NCBI GenBank assembly: GCA_016758965.1
Contig: JAEPRB010000171.1
Coordinates: 1 to 64,000 of the forward strand
Direction: 5' to 3'
Length of the DNA stretch: 64,000 bases
From: Circinella minor
Taxonomy: Eukaryota; Mucoromycota; Mucoromycetes; Mucorales; Lichtheimiaceae
Shown: piece after piece, positions 48,120-60,402 of the stretch
Layout of the letters: every line of letters begins with the position of its first letter
How positions within the stretch are numbered: the stretch's first letter is position 1
Translations under genes and position numbers: made by a program
Notes under the pieces: model-generated
Seen by the model: only the letters and a program-made list of their open reading frames with translations
What the model was told of the DNA's origin: nothing
Database searches by the model: none

Positions 48120-51100
48120 TTAAGCCAAGTAACGATAGGAGCGTCTATAATAAATATTATGAAAAAAGATAATGATTAATATTACAATTCATCATTTGAT
48201 TTTTGATATATATTTTTCTTTTACCTGTCGTCAGAGTTTCGTTCAAGATATTCACGGTCTATTAATGCCTCAATACGTTTTTTAATCATGACTGGATTTG
48301 GCATAAATCGAGCACCAAGCTGTTTTGTAACTTCAGCTATCAATAGATTATGTTCCATGGTTTTACGATCCTTCATGATACGCACAATCGCAGCTTCAAT
48401 CTGATGTTTCCGTTCCTCATCTACCTTATCTTGTGTTTGTCGTCGTTCACCTTCCGATTCAACCCGGTTAGCAACAGTTTGAATCTTGATCCTTGCTAAA
48501 TTGGCCGTAAAATCTTCATTAAAATAAAATTTCTCATTGGGAAGAATCTCACGGCCTTTAGTTCCTTTGGTTAGAATTTTGTATTTAGCACACGCTAAAG
48601 ATTGTAGTGTTCGTTTTAAATCATTATCCGGTATTTGTGTTCTTGCTTGGATATCCTAATGAATGATAATAATAATCATAGTAATAGTAGATGTTGATGA
48701 TTGAGTTATAGGTGTTAATATGATGAAATGACTAGATCAGGAGAAAGAGCATTTCCATTTTACATAATACATAAACTACTCACTCCAAACGTCAAATAAT
48801 CGCCTTCATTTAGATCATTATATAGTAATAAGACCACCATGGCATAGGTAGATACATTTAACATATGTTTACTTTTTTTGAAATTAGCTCGAATATCTGC
48901 TGTGCCCTGTGATCCAAAAAAATATTATCGATTATCGATTATCATCCATCATTTAATTTCATTTTTAGTTATTTAATTGACATATGATTATTTTGGGGAG
49001 GAAAAAAGGGCGCGCGGGGTCAAGTAAAATAATGCATAAAAATAAATAAAGAGTTGTTATTACCATTTGTGGTTGCCAAGTCAATCGTCGACCACTATGA
49101 CGTCCAAAATAAAATTGTTCAAATGATTTACAAGCTTGTAACGCTTCTTGAGCTAAAGTACACTTTGGTGATGAAGACAAATTCATTGGCCAAAATGTAG
49201 ATGTCAATACAGTAACCGAAATATCCATAGTCAGTTTCTATTATTATTATTTGTTGTTTATTGATTGTTAGTAATAATAATAATAATAAAATATAACAGT
49301 TTTTTGCTTTTTTTTTTCCCCCAATCCAACTTACATTCGTAACCGTTTGATCAACAAATTCTTTAAATTGACCACTCATTTCAGTAGATAATTTCATATC
49401 ATTGAACATGCCCTCCAATTTGTTGGTAAATTGATAACCACATTCTCGCTAAATAATCATCATAATGTTTTTTTTAATTATCATGTGATGAATTATTTGC
49501 ATGTGATGAATAAAGTATATATTTTACATGATGTTCAAGTTGCATGATTTTCTCTTACCTTTAACTTTCCAAGCATACCACGTTCTGCATCATCTGAGAC
49601 ACTTCGATTAAACAAAAGACGTTTAGCTAAATGTTGTTTATAGTATCGTTCAAAAACATCCTTGTCACACAAGAATCGGAAAAGTGTAATTGTCTTATCA
49701 AGTACACTATCCACTTCATCTTCTGATTTCTATTTATTTCTCTTATTAATAACCAACCACTTTTCATTTTCAGAGATAATAATCAATAATTAACAATAAC
49801 AATAATACTTACACCCTTGAGACCCTTTTTAAGATTTTCGTCAATAAACAATGAAATAAATTCTGCTGATTTGGGATTTTCATTGATGAAGTTTTCAAAT
49901 GCCTATTATTTATATGTGATATAACGTATTTAGTGACACACATCAATATCCATAATCATACTCAATTCATTCTTATTATATATGTATACCTCATTAAAAG
50001 CGGTTTGAAATGATTTATCTTTGTTAGCAGCAAATTCTAATATTCGATCAAACTTTTCTTGAAGCGCCAGCACTTGTTCAACCCAACGAATTGCTGTCTG
50101 TGCACCACTACCACTACCACCACTATTACTACTAGGACCAGTTGATGAACTTCCACCTTTTTCGATTATCCGTGTCGATGATGACCTAGAGCCACTTGCA
50201 GCTAAATCCGCATTTATAGTCTTGTTAATTTCTGCGCCTAACTGGATGATATAATTTTTGATCGATCTTCTCATTTCGCTCAGACCTGCTGGGACGCGTG
50301 AGAAAAGTTTATACATTCTTGATAGGTCTAATTATTATAATTATTATTTTGTTCATAATAAGATCAGTATTAAATAAATGAAAAAGCGATTTATTTCTCT
50401 CTTTATCCTTCTCTCTCTCTCTCCTAAATATATTTACCCCCATATTTATCAGCACTTAACATGCTATCTAATCCTGAATGCTTCATCTAAAATTATATTT
50501 ATAAATATAACATCATATACGGAAATTTTAGTCTTTTTATTTTCTTCCTTTCCATTGATTATCTTTTCCATTACCTCCATTACTGTCTTTAGATTATTAG
50601 CAATTAACTGTGTTTCTACAATACATCGAATCTTTGGTTCTGTTGATACACTTAAACAGCGTGTGGTTCGTTCATATTCCTCTTCTAATCGTCGTTCAAC
50701 CTAATATAAATACATACATACATGGATATAAACATGATACATGAGCAAAATAAAAAAAAAATAAACTTGAGCGGGTAACCAAAAAAGAATTCTTTTATTT
50801 TACCTTTCGCATAAATTCAGGCGCGTCGTACGACGATGCTAATGTTTGGCTTTCGACTTGATAAAAAGCTGTACTTGTTTCTAAATACTTTGTTTCAAAA
50901 TCCACCACATAAACACTTTCTCTTGTTATTGGATCAATTAATTCGGATAACATGGTAACGGCTGAATTAACTGCGGTACGATCAATAACTTCTCCATGGC
51001 GTTCCAACTGAATTTGTGTTAACATGGCCGATATAAGCTGCGACTGAATAGCATATTTTTCGGAACGGATAACTTTGTCACGAAAGAGTGCAAGGCCCAT

Positions 51101-51779
51101 ATCAAAAATATGTGGTAAATTATATTTTGGTAATTTATCATCCTAAATAAATTTAAGGTTAGAACTAATAACAGCTATAGCAACCAGTGCAATTTCTTTA
51201 TAAACCTTGTTCTTTTTTTTTTTTTTTTAATTATTTACCAAATAACGTAGGAACTTTTGAATCATATCCATGGCCGTTATATAATCATCCCAAACACGTT
51301 TTACAGTTTTTAAAAAGTTAGCGCCAGCATCAGCGCCACTACCTGCTGATTCCCCTGAAGTGTTCACAAAAGCAGGAACAATAGCTTCTTCAGCTGTATT
51401 TTCTAAATATTCGCCAACCACTTCTTTTACACCGTGATAAAGTCGTTCCCCAAACTGTCGTAACGTCAAGGTATATGTCGTTCGATATAACACTTCATAA
51501 GATAAGCTTTTGGCGTTTTTACGAAAGATCTCTGTAATCGCTTGACTTAGGAGTTGAAATCCTTCGTCGAATTCTTGTGCACGATCCACACTAGCCTAAA
51601 TGTATATGTATATTTATATTTATATATTTAACCCCTTTTATCAATCAGTCTTTATATATACAACGGGCGTTTATTTTTATTTTTATTTTATTACTATTGA
51701 AATGAATAATTATTACTAATAAATAATAAAAACTTACAGGCTTTTTAGCCGGTCGAATTTTCAGTCGTCGGAAGGACAT
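48120..51779 (-). CDS. CUL3: Cullin-3, scaffold of BTB-type ubiquitin ligases
   Basis: Thirteen minus-strand exons: 51779-51738, 51595-51239, 51142-50804, 50700-50575, 50486-50438, 50327-49990, 49902-49813, 49729-49559, 49448-49335, 49237-49064, 48906-48784, 48655-48225, 48144-48120, giving 792 residues (human CUL3 has 768). N-terminal cullin repeats include [20 protein letters not shown] and [18 protein letters not shown]. The cullin-homology region has [23 protein letters not shown] and the winged-helix C-terminus with the neddylation site VRIMKDRK, Lys near residue 736. The end is RSYRYLA. CUL3 binds BTB adaptors at the N-terminus and Rbx1 at the C-terminus. An S/G-rich insert (about residues 330-355) is not usual in the family. 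The gene diverges from the NDUFAF8-like gene. Confidence 0.95.
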
Positions 51780-52022
51780 TATAGTAGGTTTAAAAAGAAA
51801 ACGACCACGACAACCTGAAGAGAGTGTTCATGTGTCACAAGGAAGAAAAAAATGGAAAAGAGGAGTTGCGGTGATTCTTCTTTCTCAATAACTACATAAT
51901 CCACCAACGGAACGAATTTTTATTTTACTCATGTGACTGTGTGGATTCTTATGTGAGTTTGTGAAAAAGCATTAATATTTTATTTTTTTTGTACACATAC
52001 TTTTTGTTGGACAAATAAATAA
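51780..52022. promoter_or_regulatory. Short divergent promoter between CUL3 and the NDUFAF8-like gene
   Basis: Only 243 bases separate the two divergent start codons, so transcription of both genes probably starts in this gap. It holds T runs near the NDUFAF8-like gene and a moderately GC-rich patch (about 51800-51900) near CUL3. Confidence 0.5.
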
Positions 52023-52303
52023 ATGATGACTCGATCCAAAGGTGTTGGTCTTTTAGCACAAGGTGTAGCTTCTTGTTCAACTCAAGCGACTGTTTATGGG
52101 CAATGTGTTGCTTCTAGATATCAGGATGTACATAAAGACATGTGTGCCAAGGAATTTGAAGCATTCAAACAATGTGTACAAAAAGTTGTGAGTAACATAA
52201 TATAATTATATTAAATTCTTATTGTTATTATTTATTCCTATTATATATGTCTTTTTAATAATAATAATATCAATAAAAAATATAGGTCAAGAAAAAATGG
52301 TAA
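52023..52303 (+). CDS. Twin CX9C protein, NDUFAF8-like complex I assembly factor
   Basis: Two exons, 52023-52187 and 52286-52303, give 60 residues. The protein carries a twin CX9C pattern: C-STQATVYGQ-C and C-AKEFEAFKQ-C, separated by 15 residues, the fold imported into the mitochondrial intermembrane space by the Mia40 relay. CAKEFEAFKQC and the A..YG.CV block match NDUFAF8 (human C17orf89), which supports complex I assembly with NDUFAF5. The last exon encodes only VKKKW. Two in-frame ATGs lie side by side (52023 and 52026); either gives almost the same protein. Confidence 0.75.
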
Positions 52304-52951
52304 TAATTTTCCGTGGCAATATTTTCCTGTAACAAACAAACTAAAATCGATTACCCTCAATACTTGTAAATATCTTTACCATTATTATAAATATAAACAT
52401 AGATTTAATCAATTCATTACAATAATCTATTGTGTATTATACAAACATTCAATTGATTGTATGATAAGAGTCTATGTGGGAATTGAAAAGAAATAATATT
52501 AATATTACATAATCCAAACGAATAAATGTTCACATTAAAGCATGTACACTCACATAGAACAGATAAATTAGTGAAACACTCTATACATTTTGTATTGAAT
52601 GTGATAAAGTGGTAGTAGCTGAGGGAAATTACTTGCTTTGAATAGTAATAACAAATTTTGCAAGTAGTTCAAACGAATATATATTATCTTTAGCAAAAGG
52701 AATAATAGTAACAAAACAATAGACATTTACTGATGATGGACAGATAAAAAGGGGTTCTTATTTGATTATTTTAAATCAATAAAAAGTATAGCATCATCAA
52801 CCGAAGAAATGTAAATAATTCAAAGGGAAAAAAAACTGTTCCCATCAAGATAACATAACATAATACCGCGTCTTGTAAATAAAATGGTCGTTGATGTAAG
52901 ATCCTACACCTGAAAGCATAATTTGAGAGGTTTTGAGCAGGACGATTCAAA
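52304..52951. other. 3' flank and gene-free sequence
   Basis: About 650 bases of AT-rich DNA after the NDUFAF8-like gene, with no supported gene, leading into a dispersed repeat. Confidence 0.45.
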
Positions 52952-53512
52952 TATCAACATATTTTGAAGTTGGTGATCCATGAGGGATGTGACCATCCAG
53001 TGTCTAACTGAGTGATTGATAGTATAGTGGTCCAGATAGAGAAGAATAAGTTTCGGAACGACCAAGAATCAGCGTGCCAATATGAATTTCCTCCAACATT
53101 GAGTGGGCACTTGTTACTACACCAATAACAATAAAACTAAACTAGCAGTAATACTACAATACCATCTACAATTTATCCTCACAGAACAAGATATTAAAAA
53201 GATACTTTCCAAATATCATAAACCGTTCTCTTGTCAGGTAGTAACCACATTAAACATCAGAAAGCAGGTACAATCTACAAACACAGCCAGTGTCCAAGCA
53301 ACGATGATAGTAAAATAATTTTACGACCAACACCACCTGGGGAGAGCATTTGTCGAAGCTTAGGATAGCTCCTAAAGTGCTGCAGGCTGTTCACGACAAG
53401 TGGTGTCATGCCTTCTAAAATCCTTCGACATGAGAGCACCTTGTTCTTCACCTTTTGATCAGCATACGTAGTCGTGTGGGCGATGAAAGAAAATAAAGAA
53501 AATAAAAAAAAA
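52952..53512. repeat. Dispersed repeat, copy 1 (about 560 bp)
   Basis: The sequence from ATCAACATATTTTGAAG to the tail GATGAAAGAAAATAAAGAAA is repeated with few differences at 63006-64000. This copy has one ACAAACACAGCC unit, from about 53277. On the minus strand both copies read LYYQSLS or LYYQSVS, a stop, then TLDGHIPHGSPTSKY. The shared stop suggests that the family spread after coding function was lost, or was never coding. Confidence 0.8.
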
Positions 53513-54946
53513 CCAGCTGAGGATAAGCTTCACAAACGGAGATATTATTTGTTAAACGGCATCTTGATTGGCACTAGCAACGATGCACTGTGTATCACGG
53601 TTCAATAAGAAAAAAAAATAGAGGATTAAAGATTGCCATACAATAAAAAATGTACCAAAATATAACGCTATTTATATCAATCTGCATATTTATTTTCATA
53701 TCCAGTTTTTGTCAATATGAAGTAGAACGTTCAAAAATAATAGAATGAATACTGTAAAGTGGGTAGAAAAGGGGTCCCGAATATGTAAAATATAACCGCA
53801 CACAAACTTGCTTTGTGTCTAATAGTGATTGAACTCTCGTTGTTTGAATAATCTATGGTACCTTGATTTATAGCAGTCATCTTTAACTTGTCATCTTATA
53901 TCTATTCTTATCCACCAACTGCGGTTCTTGTCAGAGTACCAAAAGGCGTATTAGTATTGAGACGTTTCTTTCTCAGCTATTTTTATACTTAAGTAAAATG
54001 AACACAAACAGGTCAAAGCGGCGGGTGACAGACACAATATACTTATTCTCAATCGTAATTCCTTACTAAAGAAATATTACTGTATATAATTCAACAAGAG
54101 ATTCGATGGCAGGGTTTCTTTTTTGTTTGATCCACAAGCCTTATTTTACATAAAATGGATTCGGTTGATGAAACCAAACAAAATTATACGTACGTATACC
54201 TTGTAGCTCTCTAAAAAAATTGAGAAACAATTCTATTTATTTCTTTAGAGTAAAATTATAAATATTCAGTAGTCCTATAAAGTGTAAGTTATTTAAAACT
54301 TACAACGTGACTCTTTGTGGCTTTTTCTCTTAGAGAAAAGTTCTTAAATTTCAATAGAAAAATGTAATTTTTTGTCTTTGCAAAATTTAAAATATTTATA
54401 AGATTAAAATAATTATAATAATTAAAAATAAAAAGATTAAATTAAATAATGATAAAAATTAGTATAACTATAAATGTCCTTCATTCTATAGAATCACGAC
54501 AAGTATATACTATACTTGGTCGGCGAAAAATAATAAAATACGATAAAATATTAACGGTCTATACTGTATATAAGAACTTATCTGGTGTATTGATTGTATA
54601 TGTTACTATGCAACCCTAATTTAGCTGATGAACATTTCACATGAACTCTATCTATGTACGTAGCATTTGATAAAATATCAGTCCATCGAGCAAGACACAA
54701 TAAAGAAGTTGCTAAAGAACATAATTTTTATCAGTGCCGATGTTTTAGCTAGATTCTTTGATACTCATTATATCTTAATACGATAGTAAAAATTTTAGAC
54801 TCAGAGAGAGCCAGATGAAGAATTTCATTTATATATAGTTACAAATAGTTATATGTGTACGTAAGACTATGGTAGAGAATGATAATAGAATGGATAACAA
54901 TAGCTATAATAATAAGTATAAATGGATATGATTATAAATGAAACTA
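53513..54946. other. Gene-free interval
   Basis: About 1.4 kb of AT-rich DNA with no supported gene, ending at the 3' side of the PD-(D/E)XK-like gene. A short palindrome, AGTATATACTATACT-like, occurs near 54500. Confidence 0.4.
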
Positions 54947-57462
54947 TCATACTGCTTGTTTTTTGTTGCATATTTTTTGTTTTTTGTTGCTGCTTCGTTG
55001 CAGAGTATAATTGGAATGCGAAAGGTATAATGCGGGAGGGATTGAGTTAGCAACTTCGCCATTAGATTTTTGAAACGCACGCTTTTTTGCTTTGAGTGCT
55101 GTTTTTCGTGTTATGCTCTATTTTTTTTATGAGTGGTAAGTTTATATTGTTCAGGTCGATATCAAATATTCTCTCACCCAGATAGAATCTCACTTACTTT
55201 TATTTGTAACATGGTTTTTAATACGGTGACTTCGTGGAGAGATTTCGGCAGAGTAATAGACTTTAATTCAATCATACGATATATCTTCGGGTAAAGCAAA
55301 TCCATCTTATATGTTGTCAAGACAAAACCCTGTAATAAAATGCCACATACCACTGGATTTTCAATACCTCGCTTAATCAAATTGTTGATCATCCATTTCA
55401 TCTCTTTCCCAATCTTGACAAGATCCGACTCAACAACATTGTTGCTATTTGCATTTGACGGAGGCTTTACTTCAGAAACTGCAATGTCATAGCGATCATT
55501 CCTGTGGCTCACGAAAACTACAAAGTCAGGTTTGTAATTATTATCATCATCACCACTCTTTCTTTTTCCACCAAGTTTTCCATTTGCCCTACAATCAATG
55601 TAAATATGTATATGTATGTTAATATTTGTTTCTATTGTGTGATAAAGATATAAAGTTATACTGAGACCTACCATTGATATTCGAGTAATTGGTCCGATTG
55701 AAATATTGATTCGAAAATAACAGAAACAATATGGTGAACAAACGAATCTTCAAGCTGAACATTAGGTAGACCATTTGAAAAATTTAAGGCCCTGTTTCAA
55801 AACATTTTATAAGTATAAATATATACACATGAAGAGATAGACAGAAAAACTTACAAGCGATATAATACATGTGCTGCAATAGTTTCGACTTTATCTTGAC
55901 TTTGACGTGCTTCAACTAAGAATGGAAGCGTTATATCGTGGGCAGCGAACCAATCTGTACAGTGGTCAGATTCCTAATTTTGATTTTCATATTGTTGGTT
56001 GTTAGCTCCTTAGATAAACACCCATATATAAAAATGTGTTGAAAATGAGTACATACATCGGACAGTTTACAGCACCAGTTGATAATTCTTGAGTTTAAAC
56101 TTACAGCACCATCCTGTATTTGTAAGTCAATATTAATTTTCTTTATAATGTTTTCTGAATGTTCACTAAATTTTTTAAAAAAAGAAAAAAAAAACATATT
56201 TGTATTATTATGATACGTATCACCAAATATCTAAAATAATTTGAGGCATATAAAAGAGTAAAATAATCTATGGCAAGTTACCCGTTATCATCAATTTCAC
56301 CATCACCGTACGTATCCATGTATTGTATAATAGATGAACCTTTGTTCAATGCAAAAAGATATATGTGATTTAAAGATCTATATATGTATATAATATGTTA
56401 CAAAGAAATATGATAATATTACGTAGCTTGTTTGATAGTTTTTTAAAGTGATCAAGTCAACTTACAAAAGACGGAGGTCTGATGCTTTTTTTGGGACGAT
56501 CGATTTTGAAATTTTGCGAAACTTATTTAATGATTCAATAACATTGAAGCTTTCAACATTCCATTGTTCTTTGTGCGTAGTTGCTGTTGTTGTTTTGATA
56601 CTAAATGAGGGTACATTTGTTGTACCACCAAATGCACTTGATCCTGATTCACTCGATCCAACTGTTAAAGGCTCATCGCCGTTGTCATCATCACTAAATA
56701 TTTCTCCTTCGAGTTCATAATCCAGAGTACGTTGAGGATGGTAGTCCCATGTCAAATCAGATTTAGGATCGTCATCTTCATCATCGTCAACTTCTTCAAC
56801 ACCGTCGTTAATCGGAACATCACCAAGATCTTCTTCATTATTATTAAAGATATTATTGTTACTTCTATTACTGCTACTGACAACGGAATCTTGGCTACTA
56901 CTACTGTTACTCTCACTTCTGCAACTGACAACGGGCTCTTGGCTACTACTACTGTTACTCTTACTACTGCTACCAAAAGGCTCTTGACTATTACTAGCAC
57001 TACTTGTACGAAGTAAATTATTGTTACCAATTATAATATTGGAAGATTTGATATCGATTATTTCTTGAGATTGCTGGTGTGATTCTTCTTGTAATGCTTT
57101 TTCTTGTAATGCTTTTTCTTGCTGCGGATGGGTATGATAACCGGTATCCGAGCAGAAAAAGATAGAGAAAAAAGAGAGAAACATCCAATTAATCGGTGAA
57201 CATTATTTTGGTGGTACTCTTCTTTCGCAGCATTCATTATACTCACCTTATCTTTGCATTCTTTAATGATACGACCAATCCTTGACTTGATTTTGCGATT
57301 GGTCTCCTTCTTAAAGAACGATTCAAGCAAATTAATGTACTCGTGACGTAGCTGTTTGGAAGATTGATTGTTGTTTTTCTTCTTGTTCTCTTTGCTCTTG
57401 TATTTACAGTATTCGTCTAGTGACCAATGGTCGATTGGAAAAGATTCAAAAAAGTCGGACAT
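54947..57462 (-). CDS. PD-(D/E)XK-like protein of unknown function
   Basis: My model has eight phase-consistent minus-strand exons: 57462-57247, 57121-56466, 56377-56282, 56165-56057, 55973-55855, 55791-55672, 55588-55198, 55117-54947, giving 625 residues. An N-terminal charged helical part (MSDFFESFPIDHWSLDEY) is followed by an S/N/D-rich acidic linker (about 75-230) with imperfect repeats such as SNSSSSQEPV. The C-terminal half is globular: HCTDWFAAHDITLPF, VHHIVSVIFESIFQS, then YKPDFVVFVSHRN and DIAVSEVKPP, whose Asp, Glu and Lys fit the D-x(n)-ExK signature of PD-(D/E)XK nucleases. KEMKWMINNLIKRG, VVCGILLQGF and KIYRMIELKS follow, then a basic tail (ALKAKKRAFQKS). I cannot name the family. 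Similar KPDF/EVK proteins seem multicopy in Mucoromycota, which suggests a selfish or defence-related origin; this is inference. The last exon and the exon 4 end are less certain. Confidence 0.7.
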
Positions 57463-59335
57463 TTGGAACGCGTGAAGTAAGGGTGGACTGGTTCATTTTT
57501 CGTGCTTTTTATATACTTTCAGGTTGCCATGGTGACCGCCCCCCCTATCCCCCCATGACTGTGTTTAATTTTATTCTTTTGTTTTCGATCCTCCTTTACG
57601 ATCCTGTCATGCAATGTACCTTTGCACAACTATTATTTTTTAACATATGATTATGTTAAAAAAGCAATGCTTTTGTTGTGTTTCGGGTAATTTTTCTTTC
57701 TGTTTTAGTAGTGCTTATGAAGATAATCAATCAACTTATCCATCTTATTGAAAACACATGAAAAATAATTACATCGTACATTTATATTATTGATATCAGA
57801 CTAGTTATAACAGGTTTAAATTTAAAACTATAAATAATGCGAAAGTTGATTATAAAGTAATACGTACATTCATCTGCCAAAGAGAAGATAAAAAATAACA
57901 TAATACGTAATACTCTAGTGGTAGAAACAGAACATGAAACACGCACAATAGTTATTAAAAAAGAAAAAAAAATGAAGGAGACAAAGTGTAGTATTTTTAT
58001 ATAAGCTATTTCCGAATCATATTTCGAATCGTAGTAATATATAAATTTTAACATAGAAGACGGTGAGGTAGTAGGGAGGATCAATGTCAGTATCATAAGT
58101 AACAAGTCAAATTACAGTACAGGTTTTTTCGCGCTAACCTAAATTAATTTGAAAAATCCCGTAAACACAGTACCGCAGGGTTGGAAGACTTTGCCACGTT
58201 GTATTACAGTAAATCCGTACTTTAAATTTTGTGCAGGTTTGCAGTTTAAATTTTCTAATAATCTTATATCATATGAATGTTGTTCAAACTACGCATAAAT
58301 TCTTTTAACAATAACAAGATAATTGGTAGTTTTTATAATCTAGATGTAAATCCTTTTCCGCAAAGCCTGTGTATAGATTATCAGTGAAATATAAATGCTG
58401 TTACTTTTCATAACTAGACTTCTATGACCGTTCCAACGAGCACATCCAAAATCCAAAAACTAGTCCAAAATCCAAAAACTAGAATATTAATATAGTTGAA
58501 CTTTGAAATTTCCTTTTTTGTAAAATAGTCTGTCTTTTAATTCCTATTTTTTTGCTTTTCATTTGCTCACTGTATTTTAAAGCTAATTGTCAGCTATTCC
58601 GATATAAAAACATTGGTTGCTGGAGATTAATATAAAAAAGTTGTCTGCAGAAAGGGTTTTTTTTCAACCTATTGCTACTATGAAAATTGCAGTGATTTTA
58701 CCATCAATCAAAAGGCAACATAGGGCTTTGTTTATATTTTGATTTTTATGCAAAAATATTTTATGTGTATCTCTCCAGGCCCATATTTGTGTTTTTTTTA
58801 TCATAGTAAAAAGGCTTTTCCACAACTATGATATTATATATCATCATTGGGCATCGGAATCGTAATAAGTTTCACTCCGTAACTTCGGACTATACTTTTG
58901 TTCTTGATCGGCAACCCTGTTATATGAGAGGATGAAGCAGAAACTCCAAGGAATAGCAACATAATAGTTAACCTACAATATTTTGGCCGAAGAACAATAT
59001 TTTCAGCAAGAACTGCTATGGTCGATTATATTAATAGTGTCGCCAATGACTGATTTTCAGGTTAAATGTCGCGAATTCTATGAGTCCAGATACAAATCCT
59101 ACGTAATGAAGAATATACCAAACAAATTTCTGCCGATTTTTTAAAATAACACATTGTCTATTCTATGTAGTTAACACACATCTGTTGAAAAGAGTAGCTT
59201 TCGTAATTCATGCGAACATTTGCAAGTTAATTTTCTACGTTTCCATTATATTATATGTTATCTATTCAGTATAGCTACTTTTTTTTATATTTTGCTTAAA
59301 TTTAATCGGATTTTCACTCCATTGACTCCATCCAA
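57463..59335. other. Gene-free interval with minor repeats
   Basis: The first 150 bases are the likely promoter of the PD-(D/E)XK-like gene, with a GC-rich patch at 57525-57560. A perfect 19-bp direct duplication, TCCAAAATCCAAAAACTAG, lies at 58445-58482. Sequence from about 58550 to 59335 may be the decayed left part of the following helicase relic, but no motif is readable. Confidence 0.45.
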
Positions 59336-59706
59336 AATTTAACCAGCCTGCTATTCTTGAATCCAGCAGAAGGTCTTTGTAACGAAACAACATTAATTTC
59401 TGGAAACCTGCATTCACACTTCATATGGGCCAGAATTACAAGTGGAATTTATGCTGACAATCGTGTCCATCTACAACGTGTATTAAACTTATCAGCTCTT
59501 CACAATCTTTTGGGTTACCATGTGAAGTAAATCTCGAGAATAATTTCCACTTAAACTTACGTACTTTCTGTCTTAGTATAAATCAATCGCAAGGTCAATC
59601 ATTAACATATGTCGGTGTTTATCTTCCTAATCAAATGTTTTTCGCATGATCAGCATTTTCACGCGTTATAAGTTACAGAAATTTGTTTATAATGGCTGAT
59701 TAGGAT
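59336..59706 (+). pseudogene. Pif1/Helitron-type helicase C-terminal relic (second copy)
   Basis: One plus-strand frame reads LLFLNPAEGLCNETTLISGN, then HLQRVLNLSALH to a stop; the next frame gives LNLRTFCLSINQSQGQSLTY and VGVYLPNQMFF, a stop, then SAFSRVISYRNLF. This follows the order of the Pif1-like helicase C-terminus (NGLCNGTRL, then SINKSQGQSL, then HGQLYVALSRV). Stops and frame changes show that it is dead. It is on the opposite strand from the 34.7-kb relic and is too different to be a recent duplicate. Confidence 0.7.
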
Positions 59707-60248
59707 AGGCAAGGTCATCGCCTTATTACAAAAAATATCACCTATCATAAGATATTCTCTCCCTCTACTCTTCCACCTTCTCCTTCATTTTATAATAACT
59801 TCTTGCACATTCTTAAACGATTAACATTTCTTTCAACAATAACCCTTACATACAGTACTTCAATAAAAATTTGATAAGGACAACCCTACCTTTATTAACT
59901 TTTATATATTTTGTCCCTTTTTTATTAAATTCCAGAAAGTTCTTGAACAACCTGTTAATATGTCAGTAAATAATATTATACTCTCTAATCAGTGAATAAT
60001 AACCCACTCCTCCCTTTTGACTTTTTTTTATCTATTAAATAAGACAGTGATTATTATAGAACTAAAGTATGTAACTGTCACTATTATTAATGGTGTAGTA
60101 AATTATAAGTTGCAGAATTACTATTACGTATTTAATATTTGTGTTTTTATTTTAATAAAATCCCATCATCCAATCCTAAAGAATACCTTATTACTATACT
60201 AATATAGTTTATTTTTTATTTTCTTGAATCCATAAAACAATTATACAG

Positions 60249-60391
60249 CCTTGGGCGTCGTCGCTACTAGGCGCGAAGCGCCTTTTTGGGGGGCCAAGGG
60301 GGGTTTTACCCCCCTTGCGACGTGTTTTCCGTTGAATGACCCGAAGCGAAGCGTAGGGGCTCATTCAGCCGAAGCGAAGCGAGGCAGGCAA
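60249..60391. repeat. GC-rich dispersed repeat block (copy 2)
   Basis: A GC-rich island in AT-rich DNA. Its right part (about 60335-60391) is the reverse complement, with few changes, of the block at 34121-34175. It contains short perfect hairpins: GGCGC-GAA-GCGCC (60270-60282) and CAAGGGGGG-TTTTA-CCCCCCTTG (60295-60317). It directly adjoins the MITE at 60403. Confidence 0.75.
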
Positions 60392-60402
60392 ACGCTAGTC
60401 TA

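Noticed and set aside
55174..55197. Termination of the PD-(D/E)XK-like protein at VSEILSG directly after exon 7
   Set aside because: GTAAGT at this point is a strong donor, and a phase-0 TAG acceptor at 55118-55120 opens a basic, protein-like final exon; read-through remains possible but seems less likely.
57782..58105. 107-codon minus-strand frame
   Set aside because: AT-rich hydrophobic translation with no motif, no neighbour support and no homologous look.
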